In this document: in pieces, positions 8,609 to 17,603 of the stretch
Layout: every line of letters starts with the position of its first letter
How positions within the stretch are numbered: the stretch's first letter is position 1
NCBI GenBank assembly: GCA_900470195.1
Contig: UEIJ01000034.1
Location: 1-64,000 of the forward strand
DNA length: 64,000 nucleotides
Origin: Hyphomicrobiales bacterium
Lineage (GTDB): Bacteria; Pseudomonadota; Alphaproteobacteria; Rhizobiales; Rhizobiaceae
Reading direction: 5' to 3'
Made by a program: the position numbers and the translations under genes
The notes under the pieces: model-generated
Databases searched by the model: none
What the model saw: only the letters and a program-made list of their open reading frames with translations
What the model was told of the DNA's origin: nothing

Positions 8609-10120
8609 TCAGGCGACCAGTGCCGACTTCATATATTCCTCAAGCGAGGAAACTTCCGCCGCATTAAGCCGAAGGCCGAGTTTCGTGCGCCGCCACAAAA
8701 TATCCTCGGCGCTCATTGCCCATTCATTCTCGTGCAGATAGCGCACTTCGGCTTCATAAAGATCGGCACCGAAATGCTTTCCCATATCGGCAAGCGCAAC
8801 CGCTTCCCCGAGCAGATTATGGATACGCGTTCCATATTGCCGAAACAGCCGCCGCGCATGAGCTGGCGTCAGGAAGGAATAGGCGGCATTTATCTTTTGC
8901 AACTCACGCTCGAACTCGACATCCACGAAATCGCCACCGGGCAATGGCGCGGCATGGGTCCATGGCTTCCCCCTTGACCCCAGCCGATGCTCGATCTTCT
9001 CCAGCATATGTTCGGCCAGCCGGCGCGCCGTGGTCAGCTTGCCGCCGAAAACATTGACCAAGGGTGCAAGCCCATCAGGAGCATCTTCTTTCAGCACATA
9101 ATCGCGGGTCGCTTCCTGTGCCGCGCTCGCGCCGTCATCATAAAGCGGACGCACGCCTGAATATGCCCAGACGATATCTGCGCGCCTGACCGGCTCCTTG
9201 AAATATTCGCTTGCCGCAGCACACAGATAGTCGGTCTCGCCTTCCGTGATCGCAACACTGGCCGGATCGCCCTCATAGTCCTGATCGGTCGTGCCGATCA
9301 AGGTGAAGTCGTCCTCATAGGGAATCGCAAATATGATGCGCCCGTCATTGTTCTGGAAGAAATAGGAGCGCGGATCGGGGAATTTCCTGCGCACTACAAT
9401 ATGACTGCCCTGAACAAGACGGACATTGTGAAGCTGCCGGTCTCCCTCCACACCCTGCAGCACCTTGTCAGCCCAGGGCCCGGCGGCATTGACCAGCAGG
9501 CGGGCGCGAACCTCCTCGCGCTCGTGCGTGTCGGTATCTTCCAATGTGATGGTCCAGCATTTCCCGTCACGGCGGGCCGCCACGACCCTGGTCCGGGTGC
9601 GGATCATCGCGCCGCGATCCGCAGCATCCCTGGCGGTCAAGGCAACGAAGCGCGCATCGTCGACCCAGCAGTCCGAATATTCGAATGCCTTGGTAAAAAG
9701 CGGCTTCAAGGGCTCAGCCGCCGGATCGGAGCGCATATCGAGCGTACGCGTGGCGGAAAGCTTCTTGCGCCCGCCCAGATGGTCGTAGAGGAACAGGCCC
9801 AACCTCAGCAGCCATGCAGGACGCACACCGCCCTTGTGATAGGGCAGGACAAATCGCATCGGATGAATGATGTGCGGGGCGTTGGCCCACAGCACTTCGC
9901 GCTCCATCAGTGCCTCACGCACCAGACGAAATTCATAATGCTCAAGATAGCGCAATCCGCCATGAATGAGTTTGGTTGCCCGCGAAGAAGTGCCGCTGGC
10001 CAGATCGTTCATCTCGGCCAGACCAACCGAAAATCCCCGGCCAACCGCATCACGCGCGATACCGCATCCATTGATGCCGCCGCCGATTACAAAAATGTCG
10101 AATAGTTTCTCTTGCGCCAT
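8609..10120 (-). CDS. glpD: Aerobic glycerol-3-phosphate dehydrogenase GlpD
   Basis: 503 residues from the ATG at 10120, the usual GlpD length; an ATG at 10153 would add 11 residues. The membrane-associated flavoenzyme oxidises glycerol-3-phosphate to dihydroxyacetone phosphate and passes electrons to quinone. It opens with the FAD dinucleotide motif FVIGGGINGCGIARDA (residues 9-24), followed by SGTSSRATKLIHGGLRYLE and, further on, GGKLTTARRLAEHM in the typical C-terminal FAD-contact region. It lies immediately downstream of glpR on the same strand, with phased GlpR-type half-sites in the gap. Glycerol uptake and kinase genes (glpF, glpK) are not in this window. Confidence 0.95.
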   Translation of the reverse strand: MAQEKLFDIFVIGGGINGCGIARDAVGRGFSVGLAEMNDLASGTSSRATKLIHGGLRYLEHYEFRLVREALMEREVLWANAPHIIHPMRFVLPYHKGGVRPAWLLRLGLFLYDHLGGRKKLSATRTLDMRSDPAAEPLKPLFTKAFEYSDCWVDDARFVALTARDAADRGAMIRTRTRVVAARRDGKCWTITLEDTDTHEREEVRARLLVNAAGPWADKVLQGVEGDRQLHNVRLVQGSHIVVRRKFPDPRSYFFQNNDGRIIFAIPYEDDFTLIGTTDQDYEGDPASVAITEGETDYLCAAASEYFKEPVRRADIVWAYSGVRPLYDDGASAAQEATRDYVLKEDAPDGLAPLVNVFGGKLTTARRLAEHMLEKIEHRLGSRGKPWTHAAPLPGGDFVDVEFERELQKINAAYSFLTPAHARRLFRQYGTRIHNLLGEAVALADMGKHFGADLYEAEVRYLHENEWAMSAEDILWRRTKLGLRLNAAEVSSLEEYMKSALVA

Positions 10121-10175
10121 GGCGAACCCCGAAGACCGCTCTCCGAAAACCAAAGCGAATATAATTGATTTGATA

Positions 10176-10202
10176 CGAAAGCAAATCGAAAATGAAACGA
10201 AA
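10176..10202 (-). promoter_or_regulatory. Three phased TTTCG half-sites before glpD
   Basis: CGAAA on the plus strand (TTTCG on the minus) occurs at 10176, 10187 and 10198, exactly 11 bp apart, in the 82-base glpR-glpD gap; another CGAAA lies at 10144. TTTCG-type tandem half-sites are typical of DeoR-family repressors, so this is a likely GlpR operator controlling glpD. Confidence 0.55.
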
Positions 10203-10994
10203 CTAAGTTCCCTTTTCTGCTATCCGGCTTTCCCCAAGCGTCTCGATCAGCTCGACCTCGTGTTCGCGGCAAAGCTCCCGCAATTGGTTCGACGGGCAAT
10301 GGTCGGTAATGAAAGTGTCGATCTGCGATATGTGACCGATACGCACCGGGGCCGTTCTCTCCAGCTTTGTGGCGTCGGTCACCAGAATTACATGGCGGGC
10401 ATTGGCAATGATCGCCTGCGCCACCTTCACTTCCCGGAAATCGAAATCGAGCAGAGCCCCGTCCTCGTCCATGGCGGAAGCACCGATGATCGCATAATCG
10501 ACCTTGAACTGCCGGATGAAATCAACGGCGGCTTCGCCGACGATTCCTCCATCCGACGGACGCACGACACCGCCGGCGACAATCACCTCTATCGAGGCGT
10601 GAACGCGCAGCGTGTTGGCAACATTGATGTTGTTCGTGATGACCATCAGATTATTGTGGTCGACCAGCGCCTGACTGACGGCTTCGGTCGTGGTGCCAAT
10701 ATTGATGAACAATGAAGCACCATCAGGAATGATTTCTGCGGCAGCGCGGCCGATTGCTTCCTTTTCATGTGCAGCGATGCGGCGCCGTGCTTCATACTCC
10801 ATGTTCTCGACACCGGACGGATAGAGCGCCCCGCCATGGATACGACGCAGCATGCGAGCACGGCAGAGGTCGTTCAGGTCCTTGCGCACCGTTTGCGGCG
10901 TCACTTCGAAAGCCGCGGCAAGATCGTCCACCAAAACCTGCCCCTGTTTGCGAGCGAGCTCTAGAATTGCATTGTGACGGGGAGTGAGCTGCAT
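10203..10994 (-). CDS. glpR: DeoR-family repressor, GlpR type
   Basis: 263 residues with the DeoR N-terminal helix-turn-helix (RHNAILELARKQGQVLVDDL, then FEVTPQTVRKDLNDL, residues 5-45) and a sugar-phosphate-sensing domain with the family motifs FINIGTTTEAVSQAL and YAIIGASAMDEDGALLDFD. The family represses glycerol phosphate genes and releases DNA on binding glycerol-3-phosphate. The gene is directly upstream of glpD on the same strand, which makes GlpR the best identification. Three phased half-sites follow its stop codon, so the repressor likely controls glpD from an internal promoter. Confidence 0.88.
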   Translation of the reverse strand: MQLTPRHNAILELARKQGQVLVDDLAAAFEVTPQTVRKDLNDLCRARMLRRIHGGALYPSGVENMEYEARRRIAAHEKEAIGRAAAEIIPDGASLFINIGTTTEAVSQALVDHNNLMVITNNINVANTLRVHASIEVIVAGGVVRPSDGGIVGEAAVDFIRQFKVDYAIIGASAMDEDGALLDFDFREVKVAQAIIANARHVILVTDATKLERTAPVRIGHISQIDTFITDHCPSNQLRELCREHEVELIETLGESRIAEKGT

Positions 10995-11252
10995 TGTTAT
11001 CCTGAGGCTGGTTTCATTCCGTTTGCTCTCGGATAATTTCGCGGTTTTTCAATAGAAAGCAACCACTTCAGTCCAAATGGCTTCCAGCGGCGCCGCTTTC
11101 CGGCAATTTTCGACACCGAGCAACAAACTCAAGCGGCGGCTTAGCCGGCCCAAGACTGGACGAAAATGCGCAACTGTCCGACTGGCGCGCCTGGAATTGC
11201 GCGCCCGGAAACAGGAAACGATCGGCATTTACAAAAATGAACGTCAAATTAT

Positions 11253-11978
11253 TCAATCGAGATCGAACTTCTCGCCATACATCCGGTGCAGCTTGCACGC
11301 CACTTCCGTCCGGTTTGCGGCTCCGATCTTCTTCATGATGTTATGCACGTGAGCCTTGACGGTGCCTTCGCTCATGCCAAGCTCAAAGGCGATGATCTTG
11401 TTCGATTTGCCAATTCGGATTGCATGGACAACCTCGATCTCGCGCGTGGTAAGCAATTCTCCCAGAACGTCGTCATCAATATCCGTCGGCGCGGTTTGAA
11501 AAACCAACGAGGCCGGAACATACATGCCGCCAGCGGTGGCAAGATGAATGGCTTCGACGCAGACTTTTATATCCACCGAAGTGGGAATATAGCCGCGAGC
11601 ACCGATCTCCATGGCGCGTACGACCTGAGCCCACTCCTCGCGTTCAGCGAGAAAAACCACCGGTACCGGGCGCCAAAGCTCAATCACCGACTGTAGCTTT
11701 TCGGAGAAAAACGGGTCGGCCAAACGCTTCGAGCCTATATTGATGAGAACGACAGCAACATCGTCGGTCGGATCTGCGAGCTCGACCGCTGCCAAGGTTT
11801 CCACGGGAAGCTTCAATCCGTTCAATACCAGCCCGTTATAGAGACACTGCCGTTCAAGGTTGCTCTTGCATATGAGCAACATGCGCCGTTCCTGTGCGGC
11901 TTCAATGCCTGCGGCGTTGCCCCTATCACCCGCATGCTCCGAAGCGGTCCAAATGCTATCCCCTCTTGCTTCCAACAT
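11253..11978 (-). CDS. LuxR-type response regulator with degenerate receiver
   Basis: 241 residues. Residues about 30-155 have the layout of a response-regulator receiver, but every phosphorylation residue appears changed: the acidic pair is CKSN (RRMLLICKSN), the acceptor Asp is Asn (VVLINIGS), the Thr/Ser is Ala (VVFLAERE) and the Lys is Thr (GARGYIPTS). Residues about 170-235 are a normal LuxR/FixJ helix-turn-helix (LTTREIEVVHAIRIGKSNKI then MSEGTVKAHVHNIMKKI). It therefore probably acts without phosphorylation, perhaps by binding a ligand or by its amount. No histidine kinase is adjacent. It faces a Crp/Fnr regulator across an AT-rich gap. The start follows GGGAGC. Confidence 0.85.
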   Translation of the reverse strand: MLEARGDSIWTASEHAGDRGNAAGIEAAQERRMLLICKSNLERQCLYNGLVLNGLKLPVETLAAVELADPTDDVAVVLINIGSKRLADPFFSEKLQSVIELWRPVPVVFLAEREEWAQVVRAMEIGARGYIPTSVDIKVCVEAIHLATAGGMYVPASLVFQTAPTDIDDDVLGELLTTREIEVVHAIRIGKSNKIIAFELGMSEGTVKAHVHNIMKKIGAANRTEVACKLHRMYGEKFDLD

Positions 11979-12142
11979 GTGATGCTCCCGGCATACTCAA
12001 GTTGCTCTATGTTTATGCATCCCACTATTACTTTCGTCAGAGACGAGTGTTTTCCAATGCTTGTCCGGATAGACCTCTAGCCAGGACAAGCGCAAATATT
12101 GCTATCGGGAAATAGTTGTGTCATTAACTTATGTTAGCAATG

Positions 12143-12155
12143 CATAAAATTTATG
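12143..12155. promoter_or_regulatory. 13-bp perfect dyad CATAAA-A-TTTATG
   Basis: Perfect six-base arms around a central A, in the region between the divergent luxR-type and crp-type genes. A candidate operator; the binding protein is unknown. Confidence 0.4.
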
Positions 12156-12185
12156 ACCGCTCATAAGAAAGACTTTAACGGCGGT

Positions 12186-12204
12186 AGATATAGGCTCTAT
12201 ATCT
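12186..12204. promoter_or_regulatory. 19-bp perfect dyad AGATATAG-GCT-CTATATCT
   Basis: Eight-base arms pair perfectly around GCT. It lies about 210 bases upstream of the luxR-type start and about 280 bases upstream of the crp-type start. It could be a protein-binding site for either regulator or a small stem in a leader. Confidence 0.45.
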
Positions 12205-12479
12205 TTCGTTTAGTTGATTTCTGATTTTAGTGAAACCTGAGATACCGCGTCCGCAGTTACGTATCTCATGCTTAAAGATATTCATGCTCCAGGCAGAAAT
12301 TTCCAACCGGTTGCTCATGCATTTTTTCAAACGGAAGATCGCCAAGTAATTTTACAAAAAGTGATCCGGGCGCATTTCCATTTGCTTGATGAGATAAGCG
12401 CCCTAACTGTTCGTTCTAATGCGCATTCTTGCCGAAAGGCTGTTTCGCACATATCGGAATACGCTCTATTGGGTTGAAA

Positions 12480-13244
12480 ATGCACAACATTGGCAAGCAA
12501 ACCACAGACCCATCGACGGAAGCGCTCATTGGTTTATTGGAGGCCCCTCCAATTTTCGCCAAGCTGGAAGCGCGGGAAACAGACGCGCTTTCCTCTCTCA
12601 CTGTTATCGAAAACGACTTTGCCGCCGATGCTGCAATCATCAGGCAAGGGGAGCGAATCAGAAGCCTCCATCTCGTGCGTTCCGGCTGGGGATGTGTCTA
12701 TCGCGACTTGTCCAGCGGCGAACGGCAGATCATCGACTTCCCTATGCGGAGCGATTTTCTAGGGCTCAGAACAGCCGATGGTTACAGTTACAACACCGTC
12801 ACGGCAATTACGCCCATGTCGGTTTTCGAGATTCCGCTTGCCTCGCTTGAAACCTCAATTGAGCGTGCGCCGCGCCTCAGCCTGATCTTTATAGAGCTTC
12901 TTGCACGCCAGCGATCCATGCTGGTCGAGCATCTTACCAATATCGGATGCCGCGCTGCTTTCGTCCGCACCGCGCATCTGTTTCTTGAACTTTCCGACCG
13001 TGTGCAATCGTGCGGCATGGGCGATGCAAATTCCTTCTATTGCCCGCTGACACAATATCAACTTGCCGATGCGCTGGGGCTGACGCCAATTCACCTCAAC
13101 CGGATGCTGCGCGACTTGCGTAAAGAAGGGCTGATCCTGTTCCGTTCGAACCGGGTGGAAATTCTGGACCGCAAACGAATGGTTGCCCTTGCCCAGTACG
13201 ATGGCGAGTTCATGCGTATGTCGGTTTTCGGGAAAGAGGATTAA
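12480..13244 (+). CDS. Crp/Fnr-family transcriptional regulator
   Basis: 254 residues from the ATG at 12480; a TTG 51 bases upstream would extend it without better support. The N-terminal half is a cyclic-nucleotide-binding-like barrel (LVRSGWGCVYRDLSSGERQI near 75, then DFPMRSDFLG). The C-terminal half has a Crp-type winged helix (YCPLTQYQLADALGLTPIHL then NRMLRDLRKEGLI). No N-terminal cysteine cluster for an Fnr iron-sulfur centre is present, and the usual cAMP-contact arginine is not obvious, so the signal is unknown. The GERQI/D pattern resembles the rhizobial FixK/Crp-like group. It stands alone and is divergent from the luxR-type gene. Confidence 0.85.
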   Translation: MHNIGKQTTDPSTEALIGLLEAPPIFAKLEARETDALSSLTVIENDFAADAAIIRQGERIRSLHLVRSGWGCVYRDLSSGERQIIDFPMRSDFLGLRTADGYSYNTVTAITPMSVFEIPLASLETSIERAPRLSLIFIELLARQRSMLVEHLTNIGCRAAFVRTAHLFLELSDRVQSCGMGDANSFYCPLTQYQLADALGLTPIHLNRMLRDLRKEGLILFRSNRVEILDRKRMVALAQYDGEFMRMSVFGKED

Positions 13245-13390
13245 GAAGCTGAAGCAATCCGTCTTTATGCCACTTGCGGGATCGAGCTTGCTCAGCGCCT
13301 ATAAGCACGCGACGTATGCGCAACTCACCGCTGACGATGAGCGCCTGCCGGACATTAAAGGAAGAGAAAAACGATTTCAGCTTTCTAAGA

Positions 13391-13467
13391 TGGTCGGAGT
13401 GAGAGGATTTGAACCTCCGACCCCCTCGTCCCGAACGAGGTGCGCTACCAGGCTGCGCTACACTCCG
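13391..13467 (-). tRNA. tRNA-Pro (anticodon CGG)
   Basis: Seventy-seven bases on the minus strand fold as a tRNA: acceptor stem CGGAGTG/CACTCCG, D-arm with AGCGCAGCCTGGTAGCGC, anticodon stem CCTCG/CGAGG around loop TTCGGGA, T-arm with GGTTCAAATCC, and an encoded discriminator A plus CCA. Anticodon CGG reads the proline codon CCG. It lies between the Crp-type gene and cysQ, with no sign of an integrated element at its 3' end. Confidence 0.96.
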
Positions 13468-13576
13468 TGACCATGTGGCCTTGACCATTGAGGCGGCTTA
13501 TAACGCTCCAGATTTCAAGCCGCAAGAGCATCTTGTCGTTTTTTTGAAAGCCCGGCCCGAAAAGCCGCAAGGAGCT

Positions 13577-14422
13577 TCAAACGGCCTCGAAAACAGGCCG
13601 CTCCCCGCCTCCAAACGCTACAAAATTGGGGTTTGCAAAACCGGCAACACCTTCGCTGGCGCGCTGGCCATAGGAAAGCGGTATTCCATCAAAAGTCGTC
13701 GTAAGGCCACCGGCGGCGCGCAACACCGCATCGCCTGCCGCCGTATCCCACTCCATGGTGGGGCCGAAACGCGGATAAATATCGGCTTCTCCACTGGCAA
13801 TCAGGCAAAACTTCAGCGACGAACCGATGGAAACGCAGTCGCTGATCCTGTTGTCGTTCAGAAACTTTTCCGTCTCCGGATTGTTGTGCGAGCGGCTGCA
13901 GACAGCGACCCGCTCCGCCCCGTGGATACGCACTGCTATCCCCCGCCGTGTTCCGACTGCATGATCTTTGGTCGTCGTTATTTCTTCGGCACCGCTGCTG
14001 GTTCCGATAAACAGGCGATTGCGAACGGGTGCATAAACGAGGCCCAGCGTCGGAATACCGTCTTCGATCAGGCCGATATTCACCGTGAAATCGCCGTTGC
14101 GCAGCAGAAACTCACGTGTTCCGTCAAGGGGGTCAACCAGCAGGAATTGCCTTCCCAGTTGCGAAGGCAGGCGCCCCGCCGCCACTTCCTCTTCAGCCAC
14201 AACCGGAATATCCGGGGCGACCGCAGCCAGCGCCGAAAGGATGATGGCCTCCGCGTCACGATCTGCTTCCGTGACGGGCGAGGAATCTTTCTTGCTGTGA
14301 ACCGCGCAACCATTGGCATAGTGCTTCATGATAACGCGCCCGGCCTCGAGCACAGCTTCCTGCAGCACGGCAAGCATTGCTTCGCCGCTCGAATCGGCTT
14401 TCGGGGAGGCTGAAATCTTCAT
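13577..14422 (-). CDS. cysQ: 3'(2'),5'-bisphosphate nucleotidase CysQ
   Basis: 281 residues from the ATG at 14422, which lies four bases past the cysNC stop. It belongs to the inositol-monophosphatase fold: metal-site motifs EE (VVAEEEV near 75), DPLDGTREF near 97 and the C-terminal WDTAAGDAVLRAAGG. CysQ removes the 3' phosphate of PAP and PAPS, recycling the by-product of PAPS use and limiting PAPS build-up. Its place behind cysD-cysNC, which make APS and PAPS, fits exactly. It is probably translated from the cysNC message since no clear ribosome site precedes it. Confidence 0.93.
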   Translation of the reverse strand: MKISASPKADSSGEAMLAVLQEAVLEAGRVIMKHYANGCAVHSKKDSSPVTEADRDAEAIILSALAAVAPDIPVVAEEEVAAGRLPSQLGRQFLLVDPLDGTREFLLRNGDFTVNIGLIEDGIPTLGLVYAPVRNRLFIGTSSGAEEITTTKDHAVGTRRGIAVRIHGAERVAVCSRSHNNPETEKFLNDNRISDCVSIGSSLKFCLIASGEADIYPRFGPTMEWDTAAGDAVLRAAGGLTTTFDGIPLSYGQRASEGVAGFANPNFVAFGGGERPVFEAV

Positions 14423-14426
14423 TTGC

Positions 14427-16361
14427 TCAGATTGACCAGGAATCGCTGCCATAACTGCCGATGATACCACGTTCGGCAAGGTACTTTTCTACTTCCGCGA
14501 CGAGTTCGTCAACGTCCCGGCCCGTCGTGCTCAGCCGAAGCTCGGGCGATACCGGCGGCTCATATGGAGAATCGATGCCGGTGAAAGCCTTTATCTCGCC
14601 GCGCAAGGCCTGCGCATAAAGGCCCTTGGGATCGCGGGCGATGCATTCCTCTATCGGCGTATCGACGAAGATTTCGACAAATTCACCTTCAGGCAGCCGG
14701 GAGCGAATGCGATCCCGCTCGGCCCGAAAAGGCGAGATGAAGGAAACCAGCACCACCAGCCCCGCATCGGTCATCAAACGGGCAACCTCACCGACACGAC
14801 GAATATTTTCTGCCCTGTCCTCCTCGGAAAAACCGAGATCGCTGTTGAGGCCATGGCGGACGTTATCGCCGTCAAGCAGATAAGTGTGCTTGCCGAGCGC
14901 ATGGAGCCGCTGTTCCAGCCGGTTGGCGATGGTGGACTTGCCGGAGCCGGACAGGCCCGTAAACCAGAGCACAGCCGGTTTCTGGAATTTCTGCGCCGCG
15001 CGTGCCTGCTTGTCGAGATCGAAGGATTGCAGATGCACATTCGTCGCCTGACGAAGCGCGCTGTCGATCATTCCAGCACCAACGGTCGCATTGGTAAGCC
15101 GGTCGATCAGGACGAACGCGCCCGTTACACGGTTGTCGGCGTAAGGGTCGAAGGCTATCTGGTCCACGGTCTGCAGATGGCAAAGCCCGATCTCGTTGAG
15201 GTCGAGACGGGATGCATCCTTCCGGGTGAAACTGTCGACATCGGTTCTGTACACGATTTCATTGATCGTTACCGGCGTCTGATCCGTCTCTGTGCGCAGC
15301 AGATAGGAACGGCCGGGATGCAATGCCTCTTCACCGAACCAGACTATATTGGCGGCGAAACGATCAGCCACTTCGGGTCGGGATTCCGTCCCTACCAGCA
15401 TGTTTCCGCGCGAAACCTCGATCTCATCTTCCAGCACCAGAGTGACGGCCTGGCCTTCCGAAGCGCGGGAGAGGTCACCGTCATAAGTGGCAATGCGCTT
15501 CACGCGGGAGGTCTTGCCCGATTTGGCAACCACGACGGCATCACCGGCACTGATCGAACCTGACGCCACTGTGCCCGAGAAACCGCGAAAATCGAGATTG
15601 GGCCGGTTCACATATTGCACCGGGAACCGAAAGGGCTTTGCCACCGCTTCCGTGTCGATGCGCACGGTTTCCAGATGTTCCAGCAGATGCGGCCCCTGAT
15701 ACCAGCCCATGTGGGCAGACGGCTGGGTGACATTATCGCCAAAACGAGCCGAAAGCGGGATAGGCTGGATGCTGACAAAGCCGAGTTCCCTGGCGAAGCT
15801 CATATAGTCGGCAACGATGCGCTCGAAGGCCTCCTGCGAGAAATCGACCAGATCGATCTTGTTCACCGCCAGAACGATGTGACGGATACCAAGTGCCGAA
15901 GCAATGAAGGAATGGCGGCGGGTCTGGGTCAGCACGCCCTGCCGGGCATCGACCAGCACGATAGCAAGATCAGCGGTAGAGGCACCCGTTGCCATGTTGC
16001 GGGTATATTGTGCATGACCCGGCGTGTCCGCGACGATGAACTTGCGGCGGGGCGTCGAAAAGAAGCGATAGGCGACATCGATGGTAATGCCCTGCTCCCG
16101 CTCGGCTTCCAGACCGTCAACCAGCAAGGCGAAGTCGAAATCGTCATCGGTGGTTCCGAACTTGCGGCTGTCGTTCTTCAACGAAGCAAGCTGGTCCTCA
16201 AAGATCAGTTTGGTGTCATACAACAGCCGCCCGATGAGCGTCGACTTACCATCATCTACCGAGCCGCAAGTGAGGAAGCGCAGCAGTGTCTTGCGTTCCT
16301 GATCCGCCAGAAAATCACTGACTGCGGCATTGGTCGCAACAGGCTTGATTATAGCATTCAT
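14427..16361 (-). CDS. cysNC: Bifunctional sulfate adenylyltransferase subunit 1 / APS kinase
   Basis: 644 residues in two parts. Residues 1-440 are the CysN GTPase: G1 [14 protein letters not shown] (33-46), G3 DTPGH (113-117), G4 NKID (about 168). Residues 460-644 are CysC, the APS kinase, with P-loop GLSGSGKST near 470 and [10 protein letters not shown] after it. CysN with CysD makes APS from sulfate and ATP using GTP hydrolysis; the CysC part phosphorylates APS to PAPS. The start overlaps the cysD stop by one base (TGATG), a sign of translational coupling. Such fusions are common in rhizobia, where PAPS can also serve sulfation. Confidence 0.95.
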   Translation of the reverse strand: MNAIIKPVATNAAVSDFLADQERKTLLRFLTCGSVDDGKSTLIGRLLYDTKLIFEDQLASLKNDSRKFGTTDDDFDFALLVDGLEAEREQGITIDVAYRFFSTPRRKFIVADTPGHAQYTRNMATGASTADLAIVLVDARQGVLTQTRRHSFIASALGIRHIVLAVNKIDLVDFSQEAFERIVADYMSFARELGFVSIQPIPLSARFGDNVTQPSAHMGWYQGPHLLEHLETVRIDTEAVAKPFRFPVQYVNRPNLDFRGFSGTVASGSISAGDAVVVAKSGKTSRVKRIATYDGDLSRASEGQAVTLVLEDEIEVSRGNMLVGTESRPEVADRFAANIVWFGEEALHPGRSYLLRTETDQTPVTINEIVYRTDVDSFTRKDASRLDLNEIGLCHLQTVDQIAFDPYADNRVTGAFVLIDRLTNATVGAGMIDSALRQATNVHLQSFDLDKQARAAQKFQKPAVLWFTGLSGSGKSTIANRLEQRLHALGKHTYLLDGDNVRHGLNSDLGFSEEDRAENIRRVGEVARLMTDAGLVVLVSFISPFRAERDRIRSRLPEGEFVEIFVDTPIEECIARDPKGLYAQALRGEIKAFTGIDSPYEPPVSPELRLSTTGRDVDELVAEVEKYLAERGIIGSYGSDSWSI

Positions 16362-17281
16362 CAGAAATAGCCCTCGCGCTTCTTTTTCTCCATCGACCCG
16401 GCTTCGTCCCTATCGATGGCGCGGCCCTGCCGCTCGGATGTGCGGGCGATCAGCATTTCCTCGACGATATCGGAGAGGTCAGCCGCACTGGATTCAATTG
16501 CGCCGGTCAACGGATAGCAGCCAAGCGTGCGGAACCGCACCAGACGGTTTTCCACCTGTTCGCCCGGACGCAGTTTCATGCGGTCGTCGTCGACCATGAT
16601 CAGCATGCCATCACGTTCGACCACCGGGCGATGCGCTGCAAAATAGAGCGGCACGATGGGGATATTCTCTTGCAGGATATATTGCCAGATATCGAGCTCG
16701 GTCCAGTTCGACAGCGGGAAGACGCGGATCGATTCCCCGGCGGATACGCGTGTGTTGTAGATCTTCCACATTTCGGGACGCTGGTTCTTGGGGTCCCAGC
16801 CGTGCTGCGCATTACGGAAAGAAAAGATACGCTCCTTGGCGCGGGATTTTTCTTCGTCGCGACGGGCGCCGCCAAATGCAGCATCGAACTTGTACTTGTC
16901 GAGCGCCTGCCGCAAGGCAACCGTTTTCATCACATGGGTGTGGACGTTAGACCCGTGAGTGAAAGGGCCGATTCCTTCACGCACGCCATCCTCATTGATA
17001 TGCACGAGCAGTTCAAAGCCCTTCTCGCGGGCCTGCGCATCGCGAAATTCGATCATCTCGCGGAACTTCCATGTCGTATCGACATGCAGAAAGGGAAAGG
17101 GCGGCGGCGCCGGATAGAATGCCTTCATTGCCAGATGCAGCATGACGGAAGAATCCTTACCGACCGAGTAAAGCATCACCGGATTGGAAAAACTTGCCGC
17201 GACCTCGCGAAAAATATGGATCGCTTCCGCCTCAAGGCGCTGCAGATGCGTGAGGTTCTTGATCAGGGATGCATGATGCAC
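16361..17281 (-). CDS. cysD: Sulfate adenylyltransferase subunit 2 CysD
   Basis: 306 residues. This is the catalytic ATP-sulfurylase subunit, of the PAPS-reductase-like adenine-nucleotide alpha-hydrolase fold: [20 protein letters not shown] near residue 36 is the modified P-loop, followed by [35 protein letters not shown] and [15 protein letters not shown]. It forms APS with the CysN GTPase. The C-terminus ends in the family pattern EKKKREGYF. It is first in the cysD-cysNC-cysQ unit, and the 322 bases upstream hold a likely promoter region. Confidence 0.95.
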   Translation of the reverse strand: MHHASLIKNLTHLQRLEAEAIHIFREVAASFSNPVMLYSVGKDSSVMLHLAMKAFYPAPPPFPFLHVDTTWKFREMIEFRDAQAREKGFELLVHINEDGVREGIGPFTHGSNVHTHVMKTVALRQALDKYKFDAAFGGARRDEEKSRAKERIFSFRNAQHGWDPKNQRPEMWKIYNTRVSAGESIRVFPLSNWTELDIWQYILQENIPIVPLYFAAHRPVVERDGMLIMVDDDRMKLRPGEQVENRLVRFRTLGCYPLTGAIESSAADLSDIVEEMLIARTSERQGRAIDRDEAGSMEKKKREGYF

Positions 17282-17603
17282 GACTAGTTACTCCCGGCAA
17301 CCGGATGGAATCTCGATACTCGCGGGAGGGTTGGCGTAAGCCTTCATCCGGCGCAGATGCGGCAAGAGCCACAGTGCGCGCATTGTCGTGAAATGATGCG
17401 GAAAAGTGAAAGAAACCTATCGCGTATTGCAACTGGCTTGCGCGAAAAACTTACCGTATTTGCAAGCCGGGCCGGAACAAACTTGCGCGTGCCGGGAAAA
17501 GCCGACTTTCCGCCAAGTTACGGAAAATCCTACAATTTTTGTGATATTATATGGATTTTCGAGCTGGAGCTGCCCGTCATTCGGGCAGCTCCAGCGCAAA
17601 TTA
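17282..17603. other. cysD leader and promoter region
   Basis: 322 bases without a gene between the aminotransferase stop and the cysD start. A motif ACAATTTTT at 17532-17540 (plus-strand reading) recurs upstream of cysG at 31344-31352, in the same orientation relative to the gene. On the minus strand an AT-rich ATATAATATC lies beside it. Confidence 0.5.
17564..17594. terminator. Strong hairpin after the aminotransferase
   Basis: CTGGAGCTGCCCG pairs perfectly with CGGGCAGCTCCAG around a five-base loop. It begins ten bases after the minus-strand stop of the aminotransferase and probably ends its transcript, although no long T-run follows. Confidence 0.6.

Larger units (their letters stand above)
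11979..12479. other. AT-rich divergent control region between two regulators
   Basis: About 500 bases without a supported gene, visibly richer in A and T than the flanks. It holds two symmetrical sites (12143-12155 and 12186-12204). A possible 69-codon frame at 12268-12477 has no recognisable features and is not called. The region probably contains both divergent promoters. Confidence 0.6.

Noticed and set aside
12268-12477. A 69-codon plus-strand frame in the gap before the Crp/Fnr gene
   Set aside because: No family features, in an AT-rich control region; not enough to call a gene.
13391-13467. tRNA-Pro as an integration site
   Set aside because: No integrase gene and no repeated copy of the tRNA 3' end is seen nearby.
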